Shown here piece by piece: positions 24,957 through 31,434 of a stretch of 34,203 nucleotides of DNA (its first letter is position 1; each line of letters opens with the position of its first letter). This stretch comes from a virus: positions 1 to 34,203 of IMG/VR virus record IMGVR_UViG_3300009091_000037; one strand, given 5' to 3'. The position numbers and the translations under genes were made by a program. Under the pieces are notes generated by a model. The model ran no database searches. It saw nothing but the letters and a program-made list of their open reading frames with translations, and was not told the origin of the DNA.

Positions 24957-26563
24957 AGACTACCGACTCCTCTTTTTCCAAACATTTTTTTAAGTGAACC
25001 CTGTGTTTCACGTGAAACAATTTTGGGTCCTAGAAAAAGGTTCTCATCGTATTGTTTTGCGTAAAGAACAGGATAAGGGTTTTTATTCCAGTCAATATTG
25101 TCTAGTAAATAAGCAAGCGCAATAAGTAAATCTAAATGACCAAACGTTGAAGACCGTTCAAAGTCTGTCCGATGCTCATTCCAGGTTCCGAACTTAACTT
25201 GATTGATTAAGTTTGTACATCGTGGATGAATTATTATTTTTGTGTTTTGAATAGCAATCCTAAGTCCATTAATAACACTGTCTTTCCATGTTTGATGGGG
25301 TTGTTTACTTCGTTTTAGGATCGGAGAAACATGATAATGGAATGAGTTTGACATGTCATACAATTGTTGTTTAGCTGAACAGTCCCCGATTCGTTTGTGA
25401 ATCATCGGAGGCAGTTCTTTTTGTTGAAGTAATCGCTCTCTCTTTTGAATAGGTGTTTCACTATAGAACTCAGTCATACCTAGTGCTTTTTCCTTTTCCT
25501 TTGCTAGTCGCACAATGTTTTCTGTTGTTTCATAATTTAAAAACAATTCATCTTCAATAATTAGTTGTGAATTTTTAAAATCTAAGTATCCAAAAACGGC
25601 CCCCATGTAATCCACTAATCCAAAATCATAGCCAACATAAAAATCTAAAAAAGAAGGACGCTCAACTTCTCCGATCCAATTAAAATTTTGAGAGGCTTCG
25701 GGAATTACTAATCTGGATGAGTCCGCAGTGAAAAAACAAGAGATATCGTCCGAAGGATATTCTTTGTTGAATTCAATTTCTGATTTTAGATCTTCTATTT
25801 TCTGCCTTCTAAAAGCCATTTGTTGTCGATTTAAACAATGATTAGCTATTTTCTTGATCTTATCCATATATTCCAATTCACTTTGACTGTAAGTATCATT
25901 ATCGCTCATAACAACATATGCTTTATGATTATACCACGGGAAAAATATATTTATTTTTGACACGGATGCTTTTATATAGTCTTCATAATACCAGTTTTGG
26001 CCATTCGGAGTTGTCTCTGAGGAGTAATGCACAGAAGGGGGCAGGGCGCCCAATGTCGCCGATACGCGTTGTAAATCTTGAAAGGCTGTTTCCGATAAAT
26101 GAAGTCGATGAATAGTGGACGATCGATTTTCAAGTCCAACAGAGATCCTGGAATTTAATTCAGGAAAAAAATATTCAAACTTAGACCCACCGCCTCTATC
26201 AAGAGAAGGCCTACAATCTTGTGGAAGTTTTTCATAGGCATATTTTACGATGCGGAATAATTTTTCAATTGATTTTTGTTCATGGGATTGAATATAGACA
26301 TTGAGATTTTTATTAAAGATGCAATCGTCAAAATAATTCAGAATGAAAAACGTGGATATTCCAAGCTGTCTTGCTTTTAGAATGTTTGGATTAATAATTA
26401 AAACGTCATTTTTAAAACACTGTTTCCATATTTGATATTGTTCGTCGTTAAATTGAAAGATTCGGTCAACTCCTGATTTGTCAATAATATGATAGAGATT
26501 ATTTAAACGCCACAATTTAGAGGATAGTTTTTTTTTATATTTGTCGAAGTCTTCTTTATTCAT
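24953..26563 (-). CDS. terL: terminase large subunit
   Basis: The 536-residue DNA-packaging motor. An N-terminal ATPase carries a Walker A-like KARQLGIST (63-71) and the Walker B region IHRLHLSE (151-158, catalytic Glu 158). The C-terminal RNase H-like nuclease includes GYDFG (311-315, metal-binding Asp 313) and a late acidic residue in GHLDLLIALAYL (near 490). Its start overlaps the end of the small-terminase reading frame by 8 nt. The terminase lies with the lysis genes and not next to the portal. Confidence 0.93.
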   Translation of the reverse strand: MNKEDFDKYKKKLSSKLWRLNNLYHIIDKSGVDRIFQFNDEQYQIWKQCFKNDVLIINPNILKARQLGISTFFILNYFDDCIFNKNLNVYIQSHEQKSIEKLFRIVKYAYEKLPQDCRPSLDRGGGSKFEYFFPELNSRISVGLENRSSTIHRLHLSETAFQDLQRVSATLGALPPSVHYSSETTPNGQNWYYEDYIKASVSKINIFFPWYNHKAYVVMSDNDTYSQSELEYMDKIKKIANHCLNRQQMAFRRQKIEDLKSEIEFNKEYPSDDISCFFTADSSRLVIPEASQNFNWIGEVERPSFLDFYVGYDFGLVDYMGAVFGYLDFKNSQLIIEDELFLNYETTENIVRLAKEKEKALGMTEFYSETPIQKRERLLQQKELPPMIHKRIGDCSAKQQLYDMSNSFHYHVSPILKRSKQPHQTWKDSVINGLRIAIQNTKIIIHPRCTNLINQVKFGTWNEHRTDFERSSTFGHLDLLIALAYLLDNIDWNKNPYPVLYAKQYDENLFLGPKIVSRETQGSLKKMFGKRGVGSL

Positions 26564-26696
26564 CTTTTTTCAATAAATCAACAAGCTGAGAATGAGATAG
26601 ATTCATATTTCCAGACACGTCCACTTTTAGATTTTTTGATTCAATGACTGACAAAATTTTAATAATTAAATCCGATTTTTCCTTATCTGACAGTTT
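26556..26696 (-). pseudogene. C-terminal half of small terminase, downstream of an in-frame TAA
   Basis: Directly after the TAA (26699-26697) the same frame stays open for 46 codons without its own start, beginning KLSDKEKSDLIIKIL and ending LVDLLKKDE before a TAA that overlaps the terL start. The continuing protein-like sequence and the match to normal small-terminase length (about 130 residues) suggest one original gene interrupted by a nonsense codon, or stop-codon read-through. An internal ATG (26606) has only a weak GGA upstream. Confidence 0.65.
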
Positions 26697-26954
26697 TTAA
26701 TTCTCTGAAAATAATAACTCTTGAATTTTTATAGCCGGAACCTTAAAAAAGTTTTTTTCTTTTTTATCAAATTTCATATTAAGAAGAGTTTCTAAAAATG
26801 TTTGACGTTGTAGTTGTTTTATTTTCTCCTCTTCAAATGCCTTTTTCCATCCTGCACGTTTAGCTTCTGATGACGGCTGATATTCAGACGTGAATTTTTT
26901 TCCAGGCAATGGAAAGTTTGGGTTCCCTCTTTTATTATTTCCTTCTCTTTTCAT
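26697..26954 (-). CDS. terS: terminase small subunit, N-terminal part (ends at in-frame TAA)
   Basis: An 85-residue basic protein read from ATG 26954 (a GTG two codons earlier is an alternative). It begins KREGNNKRGNPNFPLPGKKF, a typical disordered start of phage small terminases, and then a helix (EAKRAGWKKAFEEEKIKQLQRQ) for DNA recognition. The position directly before terL supports the call. It ends at TAA 26699-26697, after which the frame continues (see the next entry), so this product may lack its oligomerisation or terL-contact part. Confidence 0.7.
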   Translation of the reverse strand: MKREGNNKRGNPNFPLPGKKFTSEYQPSSEAKRAGWKKAFEEEKIKQLQRQTFLETLLNMKFDKKEKNFFKVPAIKIQELLFSEN

Positions 26955-26960
26955 GGTCAC

Positions 26961-27422
26961 TCACACACTAATCATTTTGTTACATGGTCGTCTAAATAAT
27001 TTTGATTCTGTTTCTCGTCTATTCTCAAGTCCCTTAACAACAACCCCATCGCATTTATTCCATTTTAACATCTCTAAAGGAATTTTGTAAAAGTTTTTTT
27101 GATTCAATAATTTTAAAACTTCAGAAGTTTTAAAATGTCCGATTCCAATATTATAAACGAATAAAACAAGTGCATCCCATTGATTTTGATTTAATGGAAC
27201 TAGAATCAATGGAAATAGCTGTAATTCAAGCTCTTCAATCAATTGTTTTAATAGTTTATCTGCTTCTGGAATATTTATGATTGTTGATTGAGTTACAGGT
27301 TTATTATTTATAAACGTGAATCCGTGGCCCACGGTCCATATTCCTTTTGAATCCTGGTATGCATTTCTTTTGAATCCTTCCAGTCCCTTTAGCGTTAAAT
27401 ATGCTTGAGTTGATAAAATCAT
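26961..27422 (-). CDS. endolysin, T4-type lysozyme (GH24)
   Basis: A 153-residue muramidase that cuts the peptidoglycan glycan chain. The start at 27422 (MILSTQ) is chosen for the AAGGA upstream; the longer form has none. The catalytic set E15 (LEGF), D24 (YQDSKG) and T30 (WTVGHG) is intact. The C-terminal half has NQNQWDALVLFVYNIG and the NRRETESKLF segment typical of the family. No signal peptide, so release depends on a holin. The stop is next to the small terminase start. Confidence 0.92.
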   Translation of the reverse strand: MILSTQAYLTLKGLEGFKRNAYQDSKGIWTVGHGFTFINNKPVTQSTIINIPEADKLLKQLIEELELQLFPLILVPLNQNQWDALVLFVYNIGIGHFKTSEVLKLLNQKNFYKIPLEMLKWNKCDGVVVKGLENRRETESKLFRRPCNKMISV

Positions 27423-27491
27423 TTTTATTCCTTTGCATGTTTCCACTTAGATTAAACCATGTCCTTGTAATTAACGAAATGGTTTAAAAAA

Positions 27492-27785
27492 TTAAAACGG
27501 TGGTGGATTAACTGGATTTACTTGCTCTTGCTGATTTTGGTTATTCATTTCTTCAAATTTTTGACGTTCTATCATTTGTTTAATGTCAATTGTTTTCCAA
27601 TATAGCCAATAATAAATAGCACATGCAACCAGAGTGATAATGGCTCCTATCCAACCTAAACCGACTTTATCCAAAACAGAAATAAAGTTTGATTCAATAA
27701 TTATTTTTAATGCTTTTTGTAGTAGATCCAAAGGAACCAATTCCGGTGCATATTGAGAATAATCAAATGTAAATTTTTTAGTCAT
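27492..27785 (-). CDS. single-membrane-segment protein, holin candidate
   Basis: A 97-residue protein, coupled by ATGA to the gene upstream. It has a soluble N-terminus (about 1-40), one membrane segment (about 44-66: WIGAIITLVACAIYYWLYW) and a Gln/Asn/Pro-rich tail. Position just before the lysozyme gene makes it the best holin candidate in the window, though topology with one segment and a long N-terminus also fits a pinholin or i-spanin. Confidence 0.6.
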   Translation of the reverse strand: MTKKFTFDYSQYAPELVPLDLLQKALKIIIESNFISVLDKVGLGWIGAIITLVACAIYYWLYWKTIDIKQMIERQKFEEMNNQNQQEQVNPVNPPPF

Positions 27786-27991
27786 ATTTTATTTTCTATA
27801 TTACTAGAATTAATATCTGTTATTTTAATTTTATAACAATCAAGATCAAATCCTGATATTAATATTGAAGTACGAGATATATCAGTTATCATAAAAGAAG
27901 TAGCCTCCTCTTTTGTTTCAAATTTTTTTGTTTTTAATTCATTTTCATCAATATAAACAACCATAAATTCATTTTGCATTTTAAAACCCAT
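27782..27991 (-). CDS. small unrecognised protein
   Basis: A 69-residue ORF with alternating strands and helix (FMVVYIDENELKTKKFETKEEATSFM). The GFKMQNEF start is uncertain: ATG 27991 or ATG 27979. The first is chosen only because it follows the neighbouring stop. The C-terminal codons supply the start of the holin candidate through an ATGA overlap. Possibly a small host-directed protein; no motif. Confidence 0.5.
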   Translation of the reverse strand: MGFKMQNEFMVVYIDENELKTKKFETKEEATSFMITDISRTSILISGFDLDCYKIKITDINSSNIENKI

Positions 27992-28001
27992 TTCTTTTGT
28001 T

Positions 28002-28154
28002 TTAAGGATTTATAACTTTATCTACTTCGACCATACATCCATTCTCAGAATGATATAAAATTGCTTCTGCTAATTCATCCCATTGTTCTTCTGTTGCGTT
28101 TCCACTTTTAAATAATTGAATAACTTTATCTTTATATTCATTGATCGTCATCAT
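28002..28154 (-). CDS. small helical acidic protein
   Basis: A 50-residue ORF missed by common length cut-offs. Its ATG (28154) overlaps the TGA of the secreted-protein gene (ATGA), with AGGGGA about 6 nt upstream. The sequence is protein-like and helical (EYKDKVIQLFKSGNATEEQWDELAE). No family recognised. It is one of a run of coupled genes ahead of the lysis genes. Confidence 0.6.
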   Translation of the reverse strand: MMTINEYKDKVIQLFKSGNATEEQWDELAEAILYHSENGCMVEVDKVINP

Positions 28155-28849
28155 TTCCATTCCCCTGGCATGGGTTGATTCAATAACGACATCGTATCCG
28201 ACAAGTGCATTCCTTTACAAAAATAAGTCTCTCTCATCATATATGATTCGGTTATAACACAAAATCGAGACGAAGGAGAACTAAACGAAACATCGTCCAT
28301 TGAATTATTCCAATTTGTTACATATACCTTTACATGGTGTGCATAACTTCCAACGATAATATTAGTTTGTTCTAAATAAATATCGGTCATTCTTTCATAT
28401 TGAGGATCGACCAGAATAATTCTAGCTTCAAAAAAAGAATTCATATATTCTGGTCGATCCATTGGATAGATTGACCCACGACATATAAATGAATTTACCC
28501 CATTAAATTCAGACTGTGGAATATAAAAATCAAATATTTTATTTGCTTCAATAATTTGAATAGAATTTCCAAAATTTGCCTTTATTGTGCCTGTACATTG
28601 GAATTGGAATTTATACTGATAATTTTTTTGAATTCTGAAGTTGAGATTTTGAGTTGGATTATGCCTTTTTGTACAAGCTCCAATATAGTTATCGATATCA
28701 ATACACGCCCTGAGTGGAACGCCTATCCATACGTCAACCTCTGGGCTATTAGCTATACCAGAATTAATCTTCGCTCTATCATCCTCATGGGATATTTCTG
28801 CATGAGCACATGAGTAAAAAATAAAAAATAAAAATAAAATTTTATTCAT
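28151..28849 (-). CDS. secreted Cys-containing protein, unrecognised
   Basis: A 232-residue protein with a clear signal peptide (KILFLFFIFYSCAHA, cut expected after A17; a Cys at 14 makes a lipobox unlikely). The mature part is strand-rich with several cysteines that could pair as disulfides, consistent with a periplasmic or outer-surface location. Its ATG overlaps the remnant tail of the repeat module upstream (LKGHL stop, ATGA), and the module tail supplies its Shine-Dalgarno (GAAAGGA). It may be a periplasmic lysis or exclusion factor; unproven. Confidence 0.65.
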   Translation of the reverse strand: MNKILFLFFIFYSCAHAEISHEDDRAKINSGIANSPEVDVWIGVPLRACIDIDNYIGACTKRHNPTQNLNFRIQKNYQYKFQFQCTGTIKANFGNSIQIIEANKIFDFYIPQSEFNGVNSFICRGSIYPMDRPEYMNSFFEARIILVDPQYERMTDIYLEQTNIIVGSYAHHVKVYVTNWNNSMDDVSFSSPSSRFCVITESYMMRETYFCKGMHLSDTMSLLNQPMPGEWK

Positions 28850-28876
28850 AAGTGTCCTTTCAGTCTATCCACTATT

Positions 28877-28954
28877 CTACCCCTTATCTATTCCATTAGG
28901 ATAACCCTCTAAGCGATCCCTTAAGCTATACCCACAAGGTAATCCTGTGTTCAT
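28877..28954 (-). CDS. repeat peptide module 1 (frameshifted)
   Basis: A 25-codon ORF beginning MNTGLPCGYS and LRDR, then running into another frame and TAG. The normal module frame resumes farther on (RIVDRLKGHL stop at 28846), with AGA and ATA codons in place of CGC and TTA, so this copy has decayed by an indel and point changes. The tail still provides the start signal of the secreted-protein gene, which may be why it is kept. Confidence 0.5.
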   Translation of the reverse strand: MNTGLPCGYSLRDRLEGYPNGIDKG

Positions 28955-29070
28955 AGCTTTCCTTTCAGTCGATCCCTTAAGCGAACCCCTAAGCGATCCC
29001 ATAAGCGAGCCCTTAAGCGATCCCTTAAGCGATCCCTTAAGCTACACCCCAAAGGTAATCCTGTGTTCAT
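28951..29070 (-). CDS. repeat peptide module 2 (6 units)
   Basis: A 39-residue peptide: leader MNTGLPLGCS, six L-x-x-R units with middle pairs RD, RD, RA, WD, GV, RD, and the tail LKGKL. It starts 10 nt after the stop of the QGDV-like gene, whose TGA is the first base triplet of the module leader. Its own TGA overlaps the next start (ATGA). It is strongly basic and hydrophobic with a four-residue period, so it could be membrane-active or nucleic-acid-binding; neither is shown. Confidence 0.6.
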   Translation of the reverse strand: MNTGLPLGCSLRDRLRDRLRARLWDRLGVRLRDRLKGKL

Positions 29071-29080
29071 AGCTGTCCTT

Positions 29081-29386
29081 TCAGTCGACAACTGGCGCAA
29101 CAAGTCCACTAAATATTCCTTTTTCTAAAATCTTTCCGAATTGCCATATTCCATTTTCAAAATAAAGAGTTTCATGAGTATCATGATTAACGCATGCATT
29201 CTCTTTGGCCACAAAAAACCGTTCATTCTCAGTCACGTAAATATCCCCACCCTCTAAAACGTGAGGATGAGTTGACTCTTGAATTGTTTTGCATTCATGC
29301 TTAATTGCGTTATCTGGAAGTTTATCTATTTTTATAAAAACAATATCTCCTTGTTGTCCAGACTCTTTTACTAATTTTTTTTCCAT
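29081..29386 (-). CDS. QGDV-like small protein
   Basis: A 101-residue protein with QQGDIVFIKIDKLPDNA near residues 11-27, resembling a widespread small family that begins RQGDVLLxPVxxLP. His residues follow (STHPHVLEGG, NHDTHETL), as in that family. I recall such genes near DUF6745-type genes, as seen here at 30022-30933, but this needs checking. AAGGA precedes the ATG. It lies between repeat modules 3 and 2, and its last codon joins the module 2 leader. Confidence 0.55.
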   Translation of the reverse strand: MEKKLVKESGQQGDIVFIKIDKLPDNAIKHECKTIQESTHPHVLEGGDIYVTENERFFVAKENACVNHDTHETLYFENGIWQFGKILEKGIFSGLVAPVVD

Positions 29387-29401
29387 TTTTCACATTCCTT
29401 T

Positions 29402-29533
29402 TTATAGAGTTATTTTAATCAAACGAAACAGTATATGATCAAATAATTTATCATATAATCGAAACCACAATGGATCTCGTAATAAAAAAAAGCGATCCCC
29501 TAAGCTATACCCCAAAGGCAATCCTGTATTCAT
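29402..29533 (-). CDS. repeat peptide module 3 (diverged body)
   Basis: A 43-residue ORF with the usual leader (MNTGLPLGYS) and one standard unit (LGDR). After a run of eight T the DNA loses the 12-nt repeat, but a hydrophobic residue still falls about every fourth position (LWFR, LYDK, LFDH, LFRL). The standard LKGQ tail is missing and the ORF ends in TAA. The frame may be an old repeat body or a chance extension past a deletion. Confidence 0.45.
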   Translation of the reverse strand: MNTGLPLGYSLGDRFFLLRDPLWFRLYDKLFDHILFRLIKITL

Positions 29534-29697
29534 ACTTGTCCTTTCAGTCGATCAAATAAGCGATCCCATAAGCGATCCAATAAGCGAGCCCCTAAGCGAT
29601 CCCTTAAGCGATCCCTTAAGCGAACCCATAAGCGACCCACTAAGCGATCCCCTAAGCGATCAAATAGTCTATACCCACAAGGTAATCCTGTGTTCAT
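29530..29697 (-). CDS. repeat peptide module 4 (10 units)
   Basis: A 55-residue peptide: leader MNTGLPCGYR, ten units with middle pairs FD, GD, VG, WV, RD, RD, GA, LD, WD, FD, and the tail LKGQV. Start and stop both form ATGA overlaps with modules 5 and 3. The inner order VG, xV, RD, xD, GA is shared with module 5, so the two descend from one array and have since changed mainly at the middle residues. Confidence 0.65.
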   Translation of the reverse strand: MNTGLPCGYRLFDRLGDRLVGRLWVRLRDRLRDRLGARLLDRLWDRLFDRLKGQV

Positions 29698-29897
29698 AGC
29701 TGTCCTTTCAGTCGATCAAATAAGCGATCCCCTAAGCGAACCCATAAGCGAGCCCCTAAGCGATCCATTAAGCGATCCCTTAAGCGAACCCTTAAGCGAC
29801 CCACTAAGCGATCCCATAAGCGAACCAATAAGCGATCCCATAAGCGAAACCTTAAGCGATCCCTTAAGCTACACCCCAAAGGTAATCCTGTATTCAT
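29694..29897 (-). CDS. repeat peptide module 5 (13 units)
   Basis: A 67-residue peptide, the longest: leader MNTGLPLGCS, thirteen units with middle pairs RD, RF, WD, LV, WD, VG, RV, RD, MD, GA, WV, GD, FD, and the tail LKGQL. It has about 18 basic and 7 acidic residues. AAGGA lies 5 nt before the ATG. A longer frame starting at 29942 runs across the leader in the same phase but has no ribosome-binding site. Its TGA overlaps the ATG of module 4. Confidence 0.65.
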   Translation of the reverse strand: MNTGLPLGCSLRDRLRFRLWDRLLVRLWDRLVGRLRVRLRDRLMDRLGARLWVRLGDRLFDRLKGQL

Positions 29898-29926
29898 ACT
29901 TGTCCTTTCAGTCGATCCCCTAAGAG
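29894..29926 (-). pseudogene. remnant of a further repeat module
   Basis: Upstream of module 5 the module frame is still readable as L-L-G-D-R followed by LKGQV and TGA, with the stop overlapping the module 5 start. No leader or start codon remains; an in-frame TAA lies 27 nt farther upstream. This is the 3' end of a module whose 5' part was deleted. Confidence 0.65.
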
Positions 29927-30021
29927 CTTTCTTTCCGAGCAAATTAAATGAACTTATAATTTATTTAGAAAATTATCTTTAATCCTATGGAAGCCATTAT
30001 TCATCGTTTTATTCTTTTGTT

Positions 30022-30933
30022 TTATGTTATTATTTCCGGTTCTTTATATGTTATATTTTTAAATGGAAATCTAAACACTTTTGCCTCTTCAATTGTTTTA
30101 CAATGATCCCCAACTCCTTCATAGTGGTATCCACCGGTACTAGGATTATACATTTTCAAAACTTTTGCATGTTTATCTTTTTCAATCTCAAGTTCATATA
30201 ATTCATAATCTTCCCATTTTTTAGAACTTTTAAAACTATCTAATAATTTACTTTTCAATTCTTTCATCATTCTTTCAGCACCTATTTTTTCCAACCCAAC
30301 ACGACGTACATCAATGTTTGTTTCAGACAAAACCTTTTTTACGTCTAATTTTTCAGAAGGAGTTTTGATTATATAGTCAGGGACTGAAATTCCATCAATA
30401 AATCCATACCCTGTTCCATCTTTATATTTTATTGAAAAATCATTCGGATTATGAAGTTGAAATAACTCTAAATCATTATTTTTAATTTCACACAGAACTG
30501 GGGATTGGATAACAAAACAAATCTTTTCACAAGGAAGTATTGCCGTAAAATGTCTACATATTTTTTCAAATCTATCAAGATCTTCAATTAATATTTTTTC
30601 AATACCTTTGGTTTCTTTTAAAATATTAATACCGGCCCAATAAAAAGCCACCCACCATGTCCATAAATTTAGAAAAATGATTTCTTTGATAAGTTCCTTT
30701 TTATCTATTTTTGTAGACTCATGAACCATATTAATGGCCTGTTCTGGGCTATCAACATAGTGAATAGTTACTTCATGTTGTATGTCTAAAAATTTTCTAT
30801 ATAAAAAATGGACCGATTCTTTTACAAACGCGTCATTTATTTCTGAGTTTGTTCTTAATCCATTTTTTAACATTACCGTAACATAATCATCAACTTCTTT
30901 TTCTTGTTCTTTTGTTAACTCTAAATTACTCAT
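30022..30933 (-). CDS. DUF6745-like protein
   Basis: A 303-residue protein that by pattern matches DUF6745: a Trp-rich helix (about 92-106, LNLWTWWVAFYWAGI), then FQLHNPNDFSIKYKDGTGYG (about 158-177, the family's HNxxGPAIxYRDGWG), DGISVPDYI, the RRVGLEKIGAERM segment, and a C-terminal GGYHYEGV / KTIEEAKVFRF corresponding to the family's 'lRVPP..kTa.eA..wtF'. Function of the family is unknown. Start ATG 30933 overlaps the upstream gene by 8 nt. The repeat modules follow. Confidence 0.65.
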   Translation of the reverse strand: MSNLELTKEQEKEVDDYVTVMLKNGLRTNSEINDAFVKESVHFLYRKFLDIQHEVTIHYVDSPEQAINMVHESTKIDKKELIKEIIFLNLWTWWVAFYWAGINILKETKGIEKILIEDLDRFEKICRHFTAILPCEKICFVIQSPVLCEIKNNDLELFQLHNPNDFSIKYKDGTGYGFIDGISVPDYIIKTPSEKLDVKKVLSETNIDVRRVGLEKIGAERMMKELKSKLLDSFKSSKKWEDYELYELEIEKDKHAKVLKMYNPSTGGYHYEGVGDHCKTIEEAKVFRFPFKNITYKEPEIIT

Positions 30934-31225
30934 GAGCCATTTTCCCTTCTTCTAGTTTTTTTGAAATCCGAATCGCTTGATTAATAGCCACAATTAAGTT
31001 TTCATATCCGATTCTATTGTTGTCTAAAGTCGTAACCGTATAATCAGTGTTTATTTTATCAGTTGCCAACACCCATGCATTTTGTAAATAATGAGAGATC
31101 TCTGTTGGATTTGAAAGAATAAAATTTTTATAGGATTCATACTTCTCGGGTTTTTTAAAATAGAAGAATTTAAGATAAAGAATACTAATCAGAATTCCAG
31201 CAATAAAATAAAGAATGCATTCCAT
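30926..31225 (-). CDS. membrane-anchored small protein
   Basis: A 99-residue protein from ATG 31225 (MECILYF); GGGAG precedes this ATG, and the one four codons earlier is less likely. One N-terminal membrane segment (about 2-20: ECILYFIAGILISILYLKFFYF) is followed by a soluble helical domain. The end overlaps the DUF6745-like gene, so the two are probably made together. No family recognised. Confidence 0.6.
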   Translation of the reverse strand: MECILYFIAGILISILYLKFFYFKKPEKYESYKNFILSNPTEISHYLQNAWVLATDKINTDYTVTTLDNNRIGYENLIVAINQAIRISKKLEEGKMAHE

Positions 31226-31251
31226 AATTTCTCCCATTGTTTATTTTAAAA

Positions 31252-31434
31252 TTAACAACACTCTACATTATCTAATAACTCTTTTTTTGTTTTTATTTCT
31301 TCTTTATATAACTCTTTTTTCAAAATCATTCGGATGAAGGACGACATTGAACAGTTATATTTTTTTTTATTTTTATATACTCTTTTATAATCATCCGCGG
31401 TCAATCGAATTGTTAATAACTTTATTTTATTCAT
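31252..31434 (-). CDS. ribbon-helix-helix-like regulator
   Basis: A 60-residue protein: strand (IKLLTIRLT), helix (ADDYKRVYKNKKKY) and second helix (SMSSFIRMILKKELY), the RHH fold, followed by an acidic tail ending CC. AGGAAAG lies before the ATG. It is the first gene after a strong promoter and probably controls that promoter, and so the whole unit down to the lysis and terminase genes (inference). Confidence 0.7.
   Translation of the reverse strand: MNKIKLLTIRLTADDYKRVYKNKKKYNCSMSSFIRMILKKELYKEEIKTKKELLDNVECC

Larger units (their letters stand above)
28846..29926 (-). repeat. cluster of 12-nt tetrapeptide-repeat modules
   Basis: Five modules plus a 5'-truncated remnant lie in two groups (28846-29083 and 29402-29926) around the QGDV-like gene. 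The unit on the minus strand is CGCTTAnnGnnT, repeated 13, 10 and 6 times in the three clean modules. Each module begins TGAAAGGACA, then the start codon and CAGGA, so stop, Shine-Dalgarno and start come as one cassette. Many units contain GATC and the near palindrome CTTAAG. The opposite strand is also open (SDPLSEPL type) but has no leader or ribosome-binding site. Confidence 0.9.

Noticed and set aside
29690-29923. Plus-strand ORF of Ser-Asp/Glu-Pro-Leu repeats
   Set aside because: It is the antisense of modules 4 and 5; it has no leader conservation, no module boundaries and no ribosome-binding site, while the minus frame has all three.
28846-29926. CRISPR array
   Set aside because: Units are 12 nt, directly abutting and coding; there are no 25-40 nt spacers and no cas genes.
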